From a virus, in the IMG/VR virus record IMGVR_UViG_3300031673_000175, positions 1-40,663 of that record: 40,663 nt of DNA; one strand, given 5' to 3'. Both the position numbers and the translations under genes were made by a program. The notes under the pieces are model-generated. The model saw nothing but the letters and a program-made list of their open reading frames with translations, ran no database searches and was not told where the DNA came from. Shown in pieces: positions 1-6,055 of this stretch; the stretch's first letter is position 1; each line of letters starts with the position of its first letter.

Positions 1-39
1 CCCCGGCGACGCCGCAACTAAACTGGTAAAGCGCGTCAT
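1..39 (-). CDS. Mini-ORF B4 of coupled repeat array (partial, runs off window)
   Basis: Thirteen codons are visible, beginning MTRFTSLVAASPG. The start ATG overlaps the TGA of the preceding mini-ORF as ATGA, and a CGGAG ribosome site lies six bases upstream. The reading frame leaves the window at position 1. If the genome is circular it would continue at 40663; with one C removed from the junction it would read on to WESST and stop at the next ATGA. That would make this a hybrid unit that begins like the left array and ends like the right array. Function unknown. Confidence 0.45.
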   Translation of the reverse strand, partial: MTRFTSLVAASPG

Positions 40-269
40 TTGCTGCTCCGCGCCCACGACCGCGACGCCCACGACCTCGACGCCCACGACCCTGACGCCC
101 ACGACAGCGACACCCACGACCACGACGCCCACGACCTCGACGACCACGACCTCGACACCCACGACCACGACGCCCATGACATCGACACCCACGACCACGA
201 CGCCCATGACCCCGACACCCACGACCCCGACGCCCACGACGGCGCAACTAAAACGGTAAAGCGCGTCAT
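36..269 (-). CDS. Mini-ORF B3: Ser/Trp pentad-repeat protein
   Basis: A 77-residue frame starts MTRFTVLVAPSWAS and continues as an S-W-A/V-S-X pentad repeat, where X is G, R, W or M, ending in WARSSK. Its ATG overlaps the upstream stop (ATGA) and its own stop overlaps the next ATG, so translation is probably coupled along the array. CGGAG lies six bases before the start. All frames through this low-complexity DNA are open, so openness alone is weak evidence. The case for coding rests on the ribosome site, the ATGA junctions and the consistent frame. No known family was recognised. Confidence 0.5.
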   Translation of the reverse strand: MTRFTVLVAPSWASGSWVSGSWASWSWVSMSWASWSWVSRSWSSRSWASWSWVSLSWASGSWASRSWASRSWARSSK

Positions 270-583
270 TTGCTGCTCCGCGCCCACGACCTCGACACCC
301 ACGACCACGACGCCCACGACCACGACACCCACGACCTCGACGCCCAGGCCCGCGCCCACGGCCGCGACGCCCAGGCCCGCGACACCCACGACCACGACGC
401 CCACGACCCTGACGCCCACGACAGCGACACCCACGACCACGACGCCCACGACATCGACGCCCACGACCCCGACGCCCATGACCCCGACGCCCATGACCCC
501 GACGCCCACGACCGCGACCCCAACGCCCACGACCGCGACGACCACCCCGGCGACGCCGCAACTAAAGTGGTAAAGCGCGTCAT
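266..583 (-). CDS. Mini-ORF B2: Ser/Trp pentad-repeat protein
   Basis: The longest unit of the left array (105 residues). It starts MTRFTTLVAASPGWSSRSW, has many SWASX pentads (15-nt DNA period), and ends WARSSK at an ATGA junction with B3. The short hydrophobic N-terminal stretch (residues 4-10) recurs in every unit. Alternating Ser with Trp, Arg and Gly would put Ser on one side of an extended strand and Trp/Arg on the other. Function unknown; a membrane-active or surface peptide is only a guess. Confidence 0.5.
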   Translation of the reverse strand: MTRFTTLVAASPGWSSRSWALGSRSWASGSWASGSWASGSWASMSWASWSWVSLSWASGSWASWSWVSRAWASRPWARAWASRSWVSWSWASWSWVSRSWARSSK

Positions 584-708
584 TTGCTGCTCCGCGCCCA
601 CGACCGCGACGCCCACGACCCCGACGCCCACGACCCTGACGCCCACGACCGCGACACCCACGACCACGACGCCCACGACGGCGCAACTAAAACGGTAAAG
701 CGCGTCAT
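580..708 (-). CDS. Mini-ORF B1: first Ser/Trp pentad-repeat protein of left array
   Basis: A 42-residue frame starting MTRFTVLVAPSWAS and ending WARSSK. It is the first unit of the array and lies 37 bases downstream of the 746-1063 gene. The sequence before its ATG (GTGGGCGCGGAGCAGCAA) is the same unit tail found between later units, so each duplication carried the end of the preceding unit along with the ribosome site. The stop overlaps the ATG of B2. Confidence 0.5.
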   Translation of the reverse strand: MTRFTVLVAPSWASWSWVSRSWASGSWASGSWASRSWARSSK

Positions 709-745
709 TTGCTGCTCCGCGCCCACGACCTCGGCCGCAACGTTT

Positions 746-1063
746 TTATTTAAGCACGGGAACAGGGTGCCGCCATGAAAAAACTTCTACACACGCAGAT
801 GTGTTAACCCTATTTTCCCCCTCTATTGGCTCCGCTTTTACAACTTTGCCAGTTCGAAACATTGCACCGAACTCTCCGGAAGCCTCGACAGATATACAGG
901 GGTTTAGATGCAGCCAAACATTACCACTGCACTCGGATATCCGCACGATGCGGCCAATGGAGTGTGAAGTGACAGTGCGGCAAAACACACTCTCCCCAAC
1001 AACGAATGTAGAATTTTCGGCGGCGCCAACGGCGCTCGCGATATCGGATTTATTAACACTCAT
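746..1063 (-). CDS. Hypothetical protein, 105 aa
   Basis: A soluble-looking protein of ordinary composition, beginning MSVNKSDIASAVGAAENSTF and ending HPVPVLK. No domain recognised. The ATG at 1063 is supported by AAGGAG about ten bases upstream, inside the last codons of the metallopeptidase/VWA gene, so the two are co-transcribed and probably coupled. It is the last ordinary gene before the mini-ORF array. The stretch between Phe20 and Val50 (VVGESVFCRTVTSHSIGRIV) could be a small beta-barrel, but this is not enough to assign a function. Confidence 0.75.
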   Translation of the reverse strand: MSVNKSDIASAVGAAENSTFVVGESVFCRTVTSHSIGRIVRISECSGNVWLHLNPCISVEASGEFGAMFRTGKVVKAEPIEGENRVNTSACVEVFSWRHPVPVLK

Positions 1064-1066
1064 GAT

Positions 1067-2125
1067 TCATGACTCCTTGGTTGGATAGTTAACCCAACTG
1101 CCCCACGGCGGTTGAGTGGGCGATACCCAGATAATTCCCGGCTGTGGTGGCCCATACTCGCCACAACCATCGGTGATGTAGAGCGCGATATCCGGCGCGC
1201 GCCGCGCAATCTCGGCCAGTGCCGGCCGGAAATCCGTACCTCCTCCGCCCTTGGCGGCGTACACCAAACTGGCGGCGCACTGCACGTCCTCCACAACAGA
1301 CTGCACGGCGGCATCGGCGTAAATCACATCCAGGCGCGCAAGGCCGGTGACACCCAGCGCCAGCGAGATCGCGATGCGCACATCGGAGTCTCGCATCGAG
1401 CCGGACGTATCCACTGCAATCACGACGTAACCGTCTGGCCGCTCAACCGGCCCTGGCAGCAGCGCACAGCGCCGCGACGGCGGAGCCCACGTCTCGTTGT
1501 CGTAATCCAAGGCCAGTGCGACAACCTGCGATACCACATCTGCCAGGGTTGCGACCGGCTTAGGCTCGGCCAGCGTGCGCGCCAGGGCGGCGGGCAGTGT
1601 ACCCCACCGGCTCTGCGCACGCATCTGGCGCCAGCGCTGCGTCGCTTCCGAGAACGCCTGTGCCGGTGTCCGCCCTGGCTGCGGCGGCGCATCCTCGACA
1701 ACGCCCCACTGCGGCGCAGAGCCCCCAGGCGGCAGCAGATCATATATCTGCTCTGCGTTCATCACAGCCCACTTCGGCGGGCACACCAGGGCGCCGTCAG
1801 GTAGTACGTAGCCTGCGTCTGCGACGTATGGGTTGACCTCGTAATCGCACGCGATGTTCCATCGTCTCATCTCTCGCGTGCCGCGCCGAAGGTGATGGCC
1901 GAGCAAAACATGCAATATCTCGTGGACCCACACGCCCGCGCGCTCCGCGTCGCTCCATGCGGCCACCGCGACAGGATCGTACGCGATACGGCTACCGTCC
2001 GTTCCGCAGGTTCCGAGATCGGCCGCGACGACCAATTCTAGGCTAAGGAGCGCGCGACCGAGATAGGGCGAGTACAGCAAAATATCGTTACGCGCACGCG
2101 TCCACAACGGATGATCGCCAGTCAT
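1067..2125 (-). CDS. Zinc metallopeptidase-like / VWA domain protein (DUF2201-like)
   Basis: 352 residues. The N-terminal half carries a zinc-peptidase signature HEILHVLLGH at residues 68-77, as in VWA-like metallopeptidase (DUF2201) proteins. The C-terminal half is a von Willebrand A-like domain with an intact metal-ion site: DTSGSM at 239-244, Thr297 in GGTDF and Asp319 in YITDG. It overlaps the AAA+ ATPase stop (TGATG); a GTG three bases earlier is an alternative start. MoxR-type ATPases paired with VWA proteins commonly act together in metal insertion or complex remodelling. The phage role is unknown. Confidence 0.88.
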   Translation of the reverse strand: MTGDHPLWTRARNDILLYSPYLGRALLSLELVVAADLGTCGTDGSRIAYDPVAVAAWSDAERAGVWVHEILHVLLGHHLRRGTREMRRWNIACDYEVNPYVADAGYVLPDGALVCPPKWAVMNAEQIYDLLPPGGSAPQWGVVEDAPPQPGRTPAQAFSEATQRWRQMRAQSRWGTLPAALARTLAEPKPVATLADVVSQVVALALDYDNETWAPPSRRCALLPGPVERPDGYVVIAVDTSGSMRDSDVRIAISLALGVTGLARLDVIYADAAVQSVVEDVQCAASLVYAAKGGGGTDFRPALAEIARRAPDIALYITDGCGEYGPPQPGIIWVSPTQPPWGSWVNYPTKES

Positions 2126-3108
2126 CACAGTAGCTCACGATGATCGACTGCCCACCGCTGGAACTCGACTGTCTGTTTCAAGGCAGGCCAAACATCCGCT
2201 GCGCCGCTTACCAAGGCGATTTCCCATCCACCACCAAGCGCGGATGCGAGAGCCAGAACACGGCCCACCTGCTGCTGGACAGCGCGGGCAGCAATTACGG
2301 TGATCGCGTGGAGCAAATCCGGCTTTCCAGCGTATTTTTTGGCGGTTTTTTCTGGCGCGGCCAAAATATCAGTCAGCGACGGCAGTTTTGCGGCACTAGC
2401 TGCATACGCGGACAGATCGCTAGCTGCTGCTTCGCCAATCCAGCCGGCTAACAGCGAGATATCGGAGACGCCACGCTGCATCAGCCGCCCGGCCTGAGCT
2501 AGAGAGCGAGGGGTGCAATAAGCTGCCATCGGCGCGTCGGGCACCGTAGCTGCATAGCAGTCCGGCCTAAATCCGGGGTAAGCGGCGACGGCAGGATGAA
2601 TATCTGGTTGCACAAGCGCCCACTGGCGCCACGCATTGGGGTCAGCGGCAACCTCGCACATCTGCACGCGGCCGACGAGAGCCGCCAGCAGCGGGCGCAC
2701 GCCAGAACGATCCGTCACGCGATTCGTCGCAAGCACGATCAGCACGTCGTCACGCAGTGCCGCGTCGCCCAGGCGGCGTGCCCACACAAGCTGCATCAGC
2801 GCCGCCTGGACAGGCGCTGGGGCCTGGCCTACGTCGTCCAGGAGCAGCACGGCAGGCCTGTCAGACGGCTCGGTCAGGCGCCTCAGCGTCCCGAGAGGCA
2901 GCCAGTGTGCAGCGCCGTCGATCACCGCAGGCAGACCGCGATAATCGACGGATTGTGCGATCACAGGGTGATCCACGACTAGATCGTAGCCGTGATCAGC
3001 GGCCCACGATTCGGTCATTGCAGTTTTGCCGATGCCGGGCGCCCCTATCAGGCACACAGGATTCGAGGAAGACAGGCAGTCTAAAGCGGCTGTGATTGAT
3101 ACAGTCAT
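2125..3108 (-). CDS. MoxR-type AAA+ ATPase
   Basis: 327 residues. Walker A is GAPGIGKT (22-29), Walker B LLLDD (88-92), and a sensor-1-like LATN ends at Asn129. It is probably a ring-forming ATPase that remodels a partner. The adjacent metallopeptidase/VWA protein is the natural partner, because MoxR-VWA pairs are a recurrent arrangement. The ATG at 3108 is chosen because it overlaps the upstream stop (ATGA) and GGAG lies six bases upstream; a TTG at 3120 is less likely. Confidence 0.9.
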   Translation of the reverse strand: MTVSITAALDCLSSSNPVCLIGAPGIGKTAMTESWAADHGYDLVVDHPVIAQSVDYRGLPAVIDGAAHWLPLGTLRRLTEPSDRPAVLLLDDVGQAPAPVQAALMQLVWARRLGDAALRDDVLIVLATNRVTDRSGVRPLLAALVGRVQMCEVAADPNAWRQWALVQPDIHPAVAAYPGFRPDCYAATVPDAPMAAYCTPRSLAQAGRLMQRGVSDISLLAGWIGEAAASDLSAYAASAAKLPSLTDILAAPEKTAKKYAGKPDLLHAITVIAARAVQQQVGRVLALASALGGGWEIALVSGAADVWPALKQTVEFQRWAVDHRELL

Positions 3109-3437
3109 GGTGCTCTCCAAAATTCGGCGCGGCTCTCGGCAGCGCGTTCAGATTCGAGATCGCACGCCTCGGCACAAAAAACGTCAAGACGCGGATGCAG
3201 ATGGCTCACAATTAAGTGCGTGCCGGCCGGCATTTCGTCATCTTCGTCGGGCCAGCACTCGATGCGATACGGCCCCGGCCAATTGTAGCAGTAGCGATTA
3301 CCTACATAGACCTGAGCGAGCGCGAAAAGGGCTTCCCGCTCCGCATCCTCCCAATAGTCGGACTGGACCCAGGTTTCGATAGCTGTCCACCGTTCTTCGC
3401 GTGCGAAGTGGATTTTACGCTGTAACTGCAAGCGCAT
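3105..3437 (-). CDS. Hypothetical acidic protein, 110 aa
   Basis: Starts MRLQLQRKIHFAREERWTAI. Rich in Trp, Tyr and acidic residues (for example ECWPDEDDEMP near residues 60-70). No domain recognised. It overlaps the upstream gene by 23 bases and the ATPase gene by the ATGA at 3105-3108, so it is part of the coupled leftward operon. The ribosome site of the ATPase lies within its last codons. Confidence 0.72.
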   Translation of the reverse strand: MRLQLQRKIHFAREERWTAIETWVQSDYWEDAEREALFALAQVYVGNRYCYNWPGPYRIECWPDEDDEMPAGTHLIVSHLHPRLDVFCAEACDLESERAAESRAEFWRAP

Positions 3438-3627
3438 CGGCGTTCTCCTGGCGCAGGCGCGAGATTTCAGCGCGGCAGCGCAATTGATCGATCGGTTTCA
3501 TGCCAGCATATAGCCGGTTGAGCATCATGAGCCGCTCTTGAGATAGGTGCGGTTTCAGCGAGGCTTGGGCCAGCGCCACGGGCAGACTGCGCAGCGGCAT
3601 CTTGGCAGGGAGGTTCCAATCGCTCAT
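3415..3627 (-). CDS. Small hypothetical protein, 70 aa
   Basis: Starts MSDWNLPAKMPLRSLPVALA and is mostly helical, with a charged C-terminal half (RCRAEISRLRQENADAL). The ATG at 3627 has GGGAG seven bases upstream and overlaps the stop of the 29-codon frame before it (ATGA). An upstream in-frame extension to 3756 is rejected because it lacks a ribosome site and overlaps other genes. Function unknown. Confidence 0.7.
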   Translation of the reverse strand: MSDWNLPAKMPLRSLPVALAQASLKPHLSQERLMMLNRLYAGMKPIDQLRCRAEISRLRQENADALAVTA

Positions 3628-3713
3628 TTCTGGCTCCCTTTGGCTTTTTCGGCGGCGAGTTGCCGCAGAATCAGCATCCAATATTCGGCTGCATGGTTTA
3701 GAGGCAGAGTCAT
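3624..3713 (-). CDS. Tiny coupled protein, 29 aa
   Basis: The 29-codon frame starts MTLPLNHAAEYWMLILRQLA and ends GSQK. It is joined to both neighbours by ATGA overlaps: its start overlaps the stop at 3710 and its stop overlaps the ATG at 3627. Two perfect overlaps in a row are unlikely by chance and argue that it is translated. It could form one amphipathic helix. Function unknown. Confidence 0.55.
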   Translation of the reverse strand: MTLPLNHAAEYWMLILRQLAAEKAKGSQK

Positions 3714-4000
3714 TTCGCACCTGCCCATTCGCGCTCCACATCGACGCCATATTCACGTTCCAGTTGTGCCTCGATCAGGTCCGACCAGTGGATATCCAGA
3801 TCGTCAGGATACACGCTGGAGTAGTAATCTTCGGCCGCGTCAAGCTGGCTGTCATGCTCGCCAGCCTTGCCGCCACCAGCCCAGCAGGGCCAGCACATCA
3901 GACCATGATGCGGTTTGGCCTTTGCGCCGCAGATCACGCAATGAGACTGCGCGCGGCAGTGTGGATAGTCTTGGCGGCGGCGGTTCGGGTGGTTGGTCAT
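3710..4000 (-). CDS. Small zinc-finger-like protein, 96 aa
   Basis: Starts MTNHPNRRRQDYPHCRAQSH. A Cys/His-rich N-terminal half (HCVICGAKAKPHHGLMCWPC) resembles a treble-clef or zinc-ribbon metal site with two CxxC knuckles. The C-terminal half is acidic (AAEDYYSSVYPDDLDIHW). The ATG at 4000 overlaps the upstream stop by ATGA. Likely a small nucleic-acid or protein-binding accessory factor; no specific family recognised. Confidence 0.75.
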   Translation of the reverse strand: MTNHPNRRRQDYPHCRAQSHCVICGAKAKPHHGLMCWPCWAGGGKAGEHDSQLDAAEDYYSSVYPDDLDIHWSDLIEAQLEREYGVDVEREWAGAK

Positions 4001-4242
4001 TTCGCCACCCGCGCGCGCTTCGCCTTCTTTGCGGCTTCGTAATCGGCTGCGTCGCGTGCCCATTGGGCAATTCCCCGCTGGCGGTAGAGATCGTGCTGCA
4101 TGGCTTCAAGGTCCGGGTGGGCGTCCCAAGCGGCCTGCCAGCTTTTGGCGGACTCGGGATCGATCTTTTCAAGAGACTGCATCTTGGCGTGCAAATCATC
4201 AATCTTGCGGTCGATTTTGGCGATTTCTTGAACCGGCGTCAT
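3997..4242 (-). CDS. Small coiled-coil protein, 81 aa
   Basis: Starts MTPVQEIAKIDRKIDDLHAK. Heptad-like spacing of Ile/Leu/Met in residues 5-30 suggests a short coiled coil, and the C-terminus is basic (AAKKAKRARVAK). Both ends are ATGA overlaps with neighbours, placing it firmly in the operon. Function unknown. Confidence 0.72.
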   Translation of the reverse strand: MTPVQEIAKIDRKIDDLHAKMQSLEKIDPESAKSWQAAWDAHPDLEAMQHDLYRQRGIAQWARDAADYEAAKKAKRARVAK

Positions 4243-4907
4243 TTCTCAGCTCCTGCCATATTACCAATAGCGATTGCTGCCATGCGTTCGATGTAGTCCA
4301 AGCAAGCGTACGTCTCCGTAGCCTTCCTGGTAGCGGGGTACTCCCTTTCGATATGCTCCCTATAGTCTTCCGTAGTCATGGTACGGCACCCAGCGCGCAC
4401 TAGTATGGCTGCGGACCCTTGAAGGGAGAATGCCAAGAAAGCATAAGGGTCCGTTACCCTGTTACACGTACCTACGTAGGCGTGAAGGGTGAAACCACCA
4501 CACGTCGCACCCGCAAGGTCCGCACCCGCAAGGTTCGCACCCCGAAGGTCCGCATCCCCAAGGTTCGCACGCGCAAGGTTCGCACCCGCAAGGTCCGCAC
4601 CCCGAAGGTCCGCACGCGCAAGGTCCGCACCCGCAAGGTTCGCACCCCGAAGGTCCGCATCCCGAAGGTTCGCACCCGCAAGGCCCGCATCCCCAAGGTT
4701 CGCACGCGCAAGGTACGCACCCGCAAGGTCCGCACCCCGAAGGTCCGCACGCGCAAGGTCCGCACCCGCAAGGTCCGCACCCGCAAGGTTCGCACCCCGA
4801 AGGTCCGCATCCCAAAGGCTTTCCGCCTCCAATGCCACTAGTACCTTTGTGGGGTCCCAGCGTGAAACTATCTTGATTGTCATAGTAGGTTGCTCCTCAT
4901 TGGTCAT
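4239..4907 (-). CDS. Pentapeptide-repeat protein
   Basis: 222 residues. Residues about 33-137 are a run of A-D/N-L-x-x repeats (for example ADLRGANLAGADLAGADL), the signature of a right-handed quadrilateral beta-helix. A C-terminal segment (about 138-222) is non-repetitive and helical. Some members of the family mimic DNA and bind gyrase, others have unrelated roles; neither is shown here. The ATG at 4907 has GGAG eight bases upstream and overlaps the 44-codon gene before it; an internal ATG at codon 9 is possible. The coding DNA is itself a 15-nt repeat. Confidence 0.88.
   Translation of the reverse strand: MTNEEQPTMTIKIVSRWDPTKVLVALEAESLWDADLRGANLAGADLAGADLARADLRGADLAGAYLARANLGDAGLAGANLRDADLRGANLAGADLARADLRGADLAGANLARANLGDADLRGANLAGADLAGATCGGFTLHAYVGTCNRVTDPYAFLAFSLQGSAAILVRAGCRTMTTEDYREHIEREYPATRKATETYACLDYIERMAAIAIGNMAGAEK
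4493..4833. repeat. 15-nt tandem repeat inside pentapeptide gene
   Basis: Units of the type CGCAAGGTCCGCACC repeat with small changes through the pentapeptide region. The other reading frames stay open only because of this periodicity and are shadows. The 15-nt period equals that of the left mini-ORF array. Confidence 0.85.
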
Positions 4908-5038
4908 TTCAGTATCTCCGCCAATTCGAGCGCGCGCACTAGGCGACGAGCCCAGTCCGCAGCCTCAGCGTTTTTGCCGCACAACTTATACGCAATCGCT
5001 TTTGCGAGGCAGCGAGCAGTTTCGGACCTATCGATCAT
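4904..5038 (-). CDS. Small protein, 44 aa
   Basis: Starts MIDRSETARCLAKAIAYKLC and ends LELAEILK; probably two short helices. AGGAG lies eight bases before the ATG in the context AGGAGTCGCTGAC, nearly the same leader as the next gene upstream (AGGAGTCGCTAGC). Its stop overlaps the ATG of the pentapeptide gene. Function unknown. Confidence 0.65.
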   Translation of the reverse strand: MIDRSETARCLAKAIAYKLCGKNAEAADWARRLVRALELAEILK

Positions 5039-5049
5039 GTCAGCGACTC

Positions 5050-5259
5050 CTAGAGCAGGTTAAAAGCCGAACGGGTTTGGCGCGGATAGGCATTCAGCCG
5101 GCGCGTAATCTGTTCCGCGCGGTCAGAACTGGCGACCTCGCCGACGCTGTGATGTTGCACGCAATTTGTGGAGTACACGATGATATCATACCCTGTCTCC
5201 GTGCGCGCCGCGTAGGCACACGGGCCTTCCCAAAGCGGGAGATCAAGTGGCTTGGTCAT
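5050..5259 (-). CDS. Small hypothetical protein, first gene of leftward operon, 69 aa
   Basis: Starts MTKPLDLPLWEGPCAYAART and ends TRSAFNLL. The ATG has a good AGGAG in AGGAGTCGCTAGC. It is the first gene downstream of the regulatory region at 5260-5460, so it heads the leftward operon. No family recognised. Confidence 0.75.
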   Translation of the reverse strand: MTKPLDLPLWEGPCAYAARTETGYDIIVYSTNCVQHHSVGEVASSDRAEQITRRLNAYPRQTRSAFNLL

Positions 5260-5298
5260 GCTAGCGACTCCTGTTTGACGCGCACACTGTGAGCCTGA

Positions 5299-5308
5299 GT
5301 AACGTCAC
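5299..5308. promoter_or_regulatory. GTGACGTTAC element, leftward operon
   Basis: Read on the minus strand, the ten-mer GTGACGTTAC follows TTGACG, which resembles a -35 box. The same ten-mer occurs at 6005-6014 and 38103-38112, each just ahead of a first gene. No convincing -10 box was seen here. Confidence 0.5.
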
Positions 5309-5322
5309 CGTCAATCGCAAAC

Positions 5323-5345
5323 ACCTGATTTGGTTACTATCAGGT
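5323..5345. promoter_or_regulatory. Inverted repeat ACCTGAT-N9-ATCAGGT
   Basis: Perfect 7-bp arms with a 9-nt spacer, located in the non-coding region upstream of the leftward operon. Operator-like or a small hairpin; no binding protein is known. Confidence 0.4.
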
Positions 5346-5350
5346 AAAGA

Positions 5351-5363
5351 TGACGCCGCGTCA
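5351..5363. promoter_or_regulatory. TGAC-N5-GTCA palindrome
   Basis: TGACGCCGCGTCA in the divergent regulatory region. One of nine such boxes seen, all outside genes. Confidence 0.5.
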
Positions 5364-5725
5364 CGGAATACACTAATCCTATCAACGGTCACAAGTTAAT
5401 AACGCCTGCCTCTCTCTGTCTGCGATAGGCTCTCGATCATCCTTGCCTAGGACACTTGAGGTCACGCTTGCTGTGCCGGCGCCGCGCGGCCTCTTTTTTC
5501 GGTTGTCCGAGAAAACCTAGGCTTTCCGTGCGTTTCGCCCGTAGCTGCACCAAGATCACCTATAAGGCTATATACCTCCTCACTCCTCACTCTCTCCTCC
5601 GGCCTTGGGCCGGCTGAACGATGGCAGCGGGGAAGCTCGTTCAGCCTCGTCCTGCTAGGCTGCCTCGTCACAGGAGAGACAGATTGTTGCGCCATCCCAT
5701 TCACCTTCACTCCCACATCAAAACT

Positions 5726-5738
5726 GACAGTTTGTCAG
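5726..5738. promoter_or_regulatory. TGAC-N5-GTCA palindrome
   Basis: TGACAGTTTGTCA in the non-coding region between the two divergent operons. Confidence 0.5.
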
Positions 5739-5780
5739 TTCTGTATGATTGGACGGGACTGCGCGCCTCTCTCGTGCTGT

Positions 5781-5850
5781 GGATTGGGTTGGGTTGGTCG
5801 CTGTGTGGTGCTGGCTGGCTGGTTGGTTGGATGGTTGGATGGTTGGATTG
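5781..5850 (+). repeat. G-rich GGTTGG / GGATGG repeat
   Basis: Many closely spaced GG pairs (runs such as GGTTGGTTGGATGGTTGGAT) between two palindromic boxes. The pattern could form a two-tier G-quadruplex. It lies in a non-coding region. The rest of 5364-6055 contains no gene I can support. Confidence 0.55.
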
Positions 5851-5851
5851 C

Positions 5852-5878
5852 TGACAATCTGTCACTGACAATCTGTCA
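5852..5878. promoter_or_regulatory. Tandem pair of TGAC-N5-GTCA palindromes
   Basis: Two copies of TGACAATCTGTCA at 5852-5864 and 5866-5878, offset by 14 bp. The same 14-bp offset pair recurs at 10935-10961. Tandem palindromes of this kind usually bind a dimeric regulator; none was identified in the window. Confidence 0.55.
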
Positions 5879-6000
5879 GTCATGCGCAATGAGGCGCCGC
5901 GCAACCCGGAAAAGACCGGGGGTAGGCCGGGGCGGTGCCCGAGATCGACCGCGCCACGAATAAGTATACTCCCCTCTCTATTTCGCGACGCACGAAACAG

Positions 6001-6046
6001 TTGCGTGACGTTACCGGTTGTGTCATTATGGCGGAAAGCTTGGAGG
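6001..6046 (+). promoter_or_regulatory. Candidate late-operon promoter with GTGACGTTAC and RBS
   Basis: TTGCGT (6001-6006) and CATTAT (6024-6029) are 17 bases apart, a weak sigma70-like pair. The shared ten-mer GTGACGTTAC lies at 6005-6014. GGAGG (6042-6046) is the ribosome site of the first late gene. The boxes are far from consensus, so the promoter call is tentative. Confidence 0.4.
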
Positions 6047-6055
6047 ATTGACGAG

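Larger units (their letters stand above)
1..735. repeat. Left tandem array: 15-nt repeats plus four 47-bp core repeats
   Basis: Four near-identical 47-bp blocks lie at 13-59, 243-289, 558-604 and 683-729. They are separated by runs of a 15-nt unit of the type CCCACGACCNCGACG. Within the blocks only three adjacent bases differ; read on the minus strand they form codon 6 of each mini-ORF (AGT, GTT, ACT, GTT from left to right). The block holds the end of one mini-ORF, the ribosome site and the start of the next. Confidence 0.9.

Noticed and set aside
40-573. Plus-strand frames through the left array (His-Asp or Thr-Pro repeats)
   Set aside because: They lack ribosome sites and end at arbitrary points; they are open only because the DNA is repetitive.
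1-735. CRISPR-like array (four 47-bp repeats with spacers)
   Set aside because: The intervals are repetitive and vary from about 80 to 270 bases, unlike CRISPR spacers, and no cas gene is present. The block is the start/stop boundary of mini-ORFs.
5462-5716. Possible minus-strand gene of 84 codons
   Set aside because: Composition (Arg/Pro/Ser-rich) looks like non-coding GC-rich sequence, and no convincing start or homologous pattern was seen. It lies in the regulatory region.
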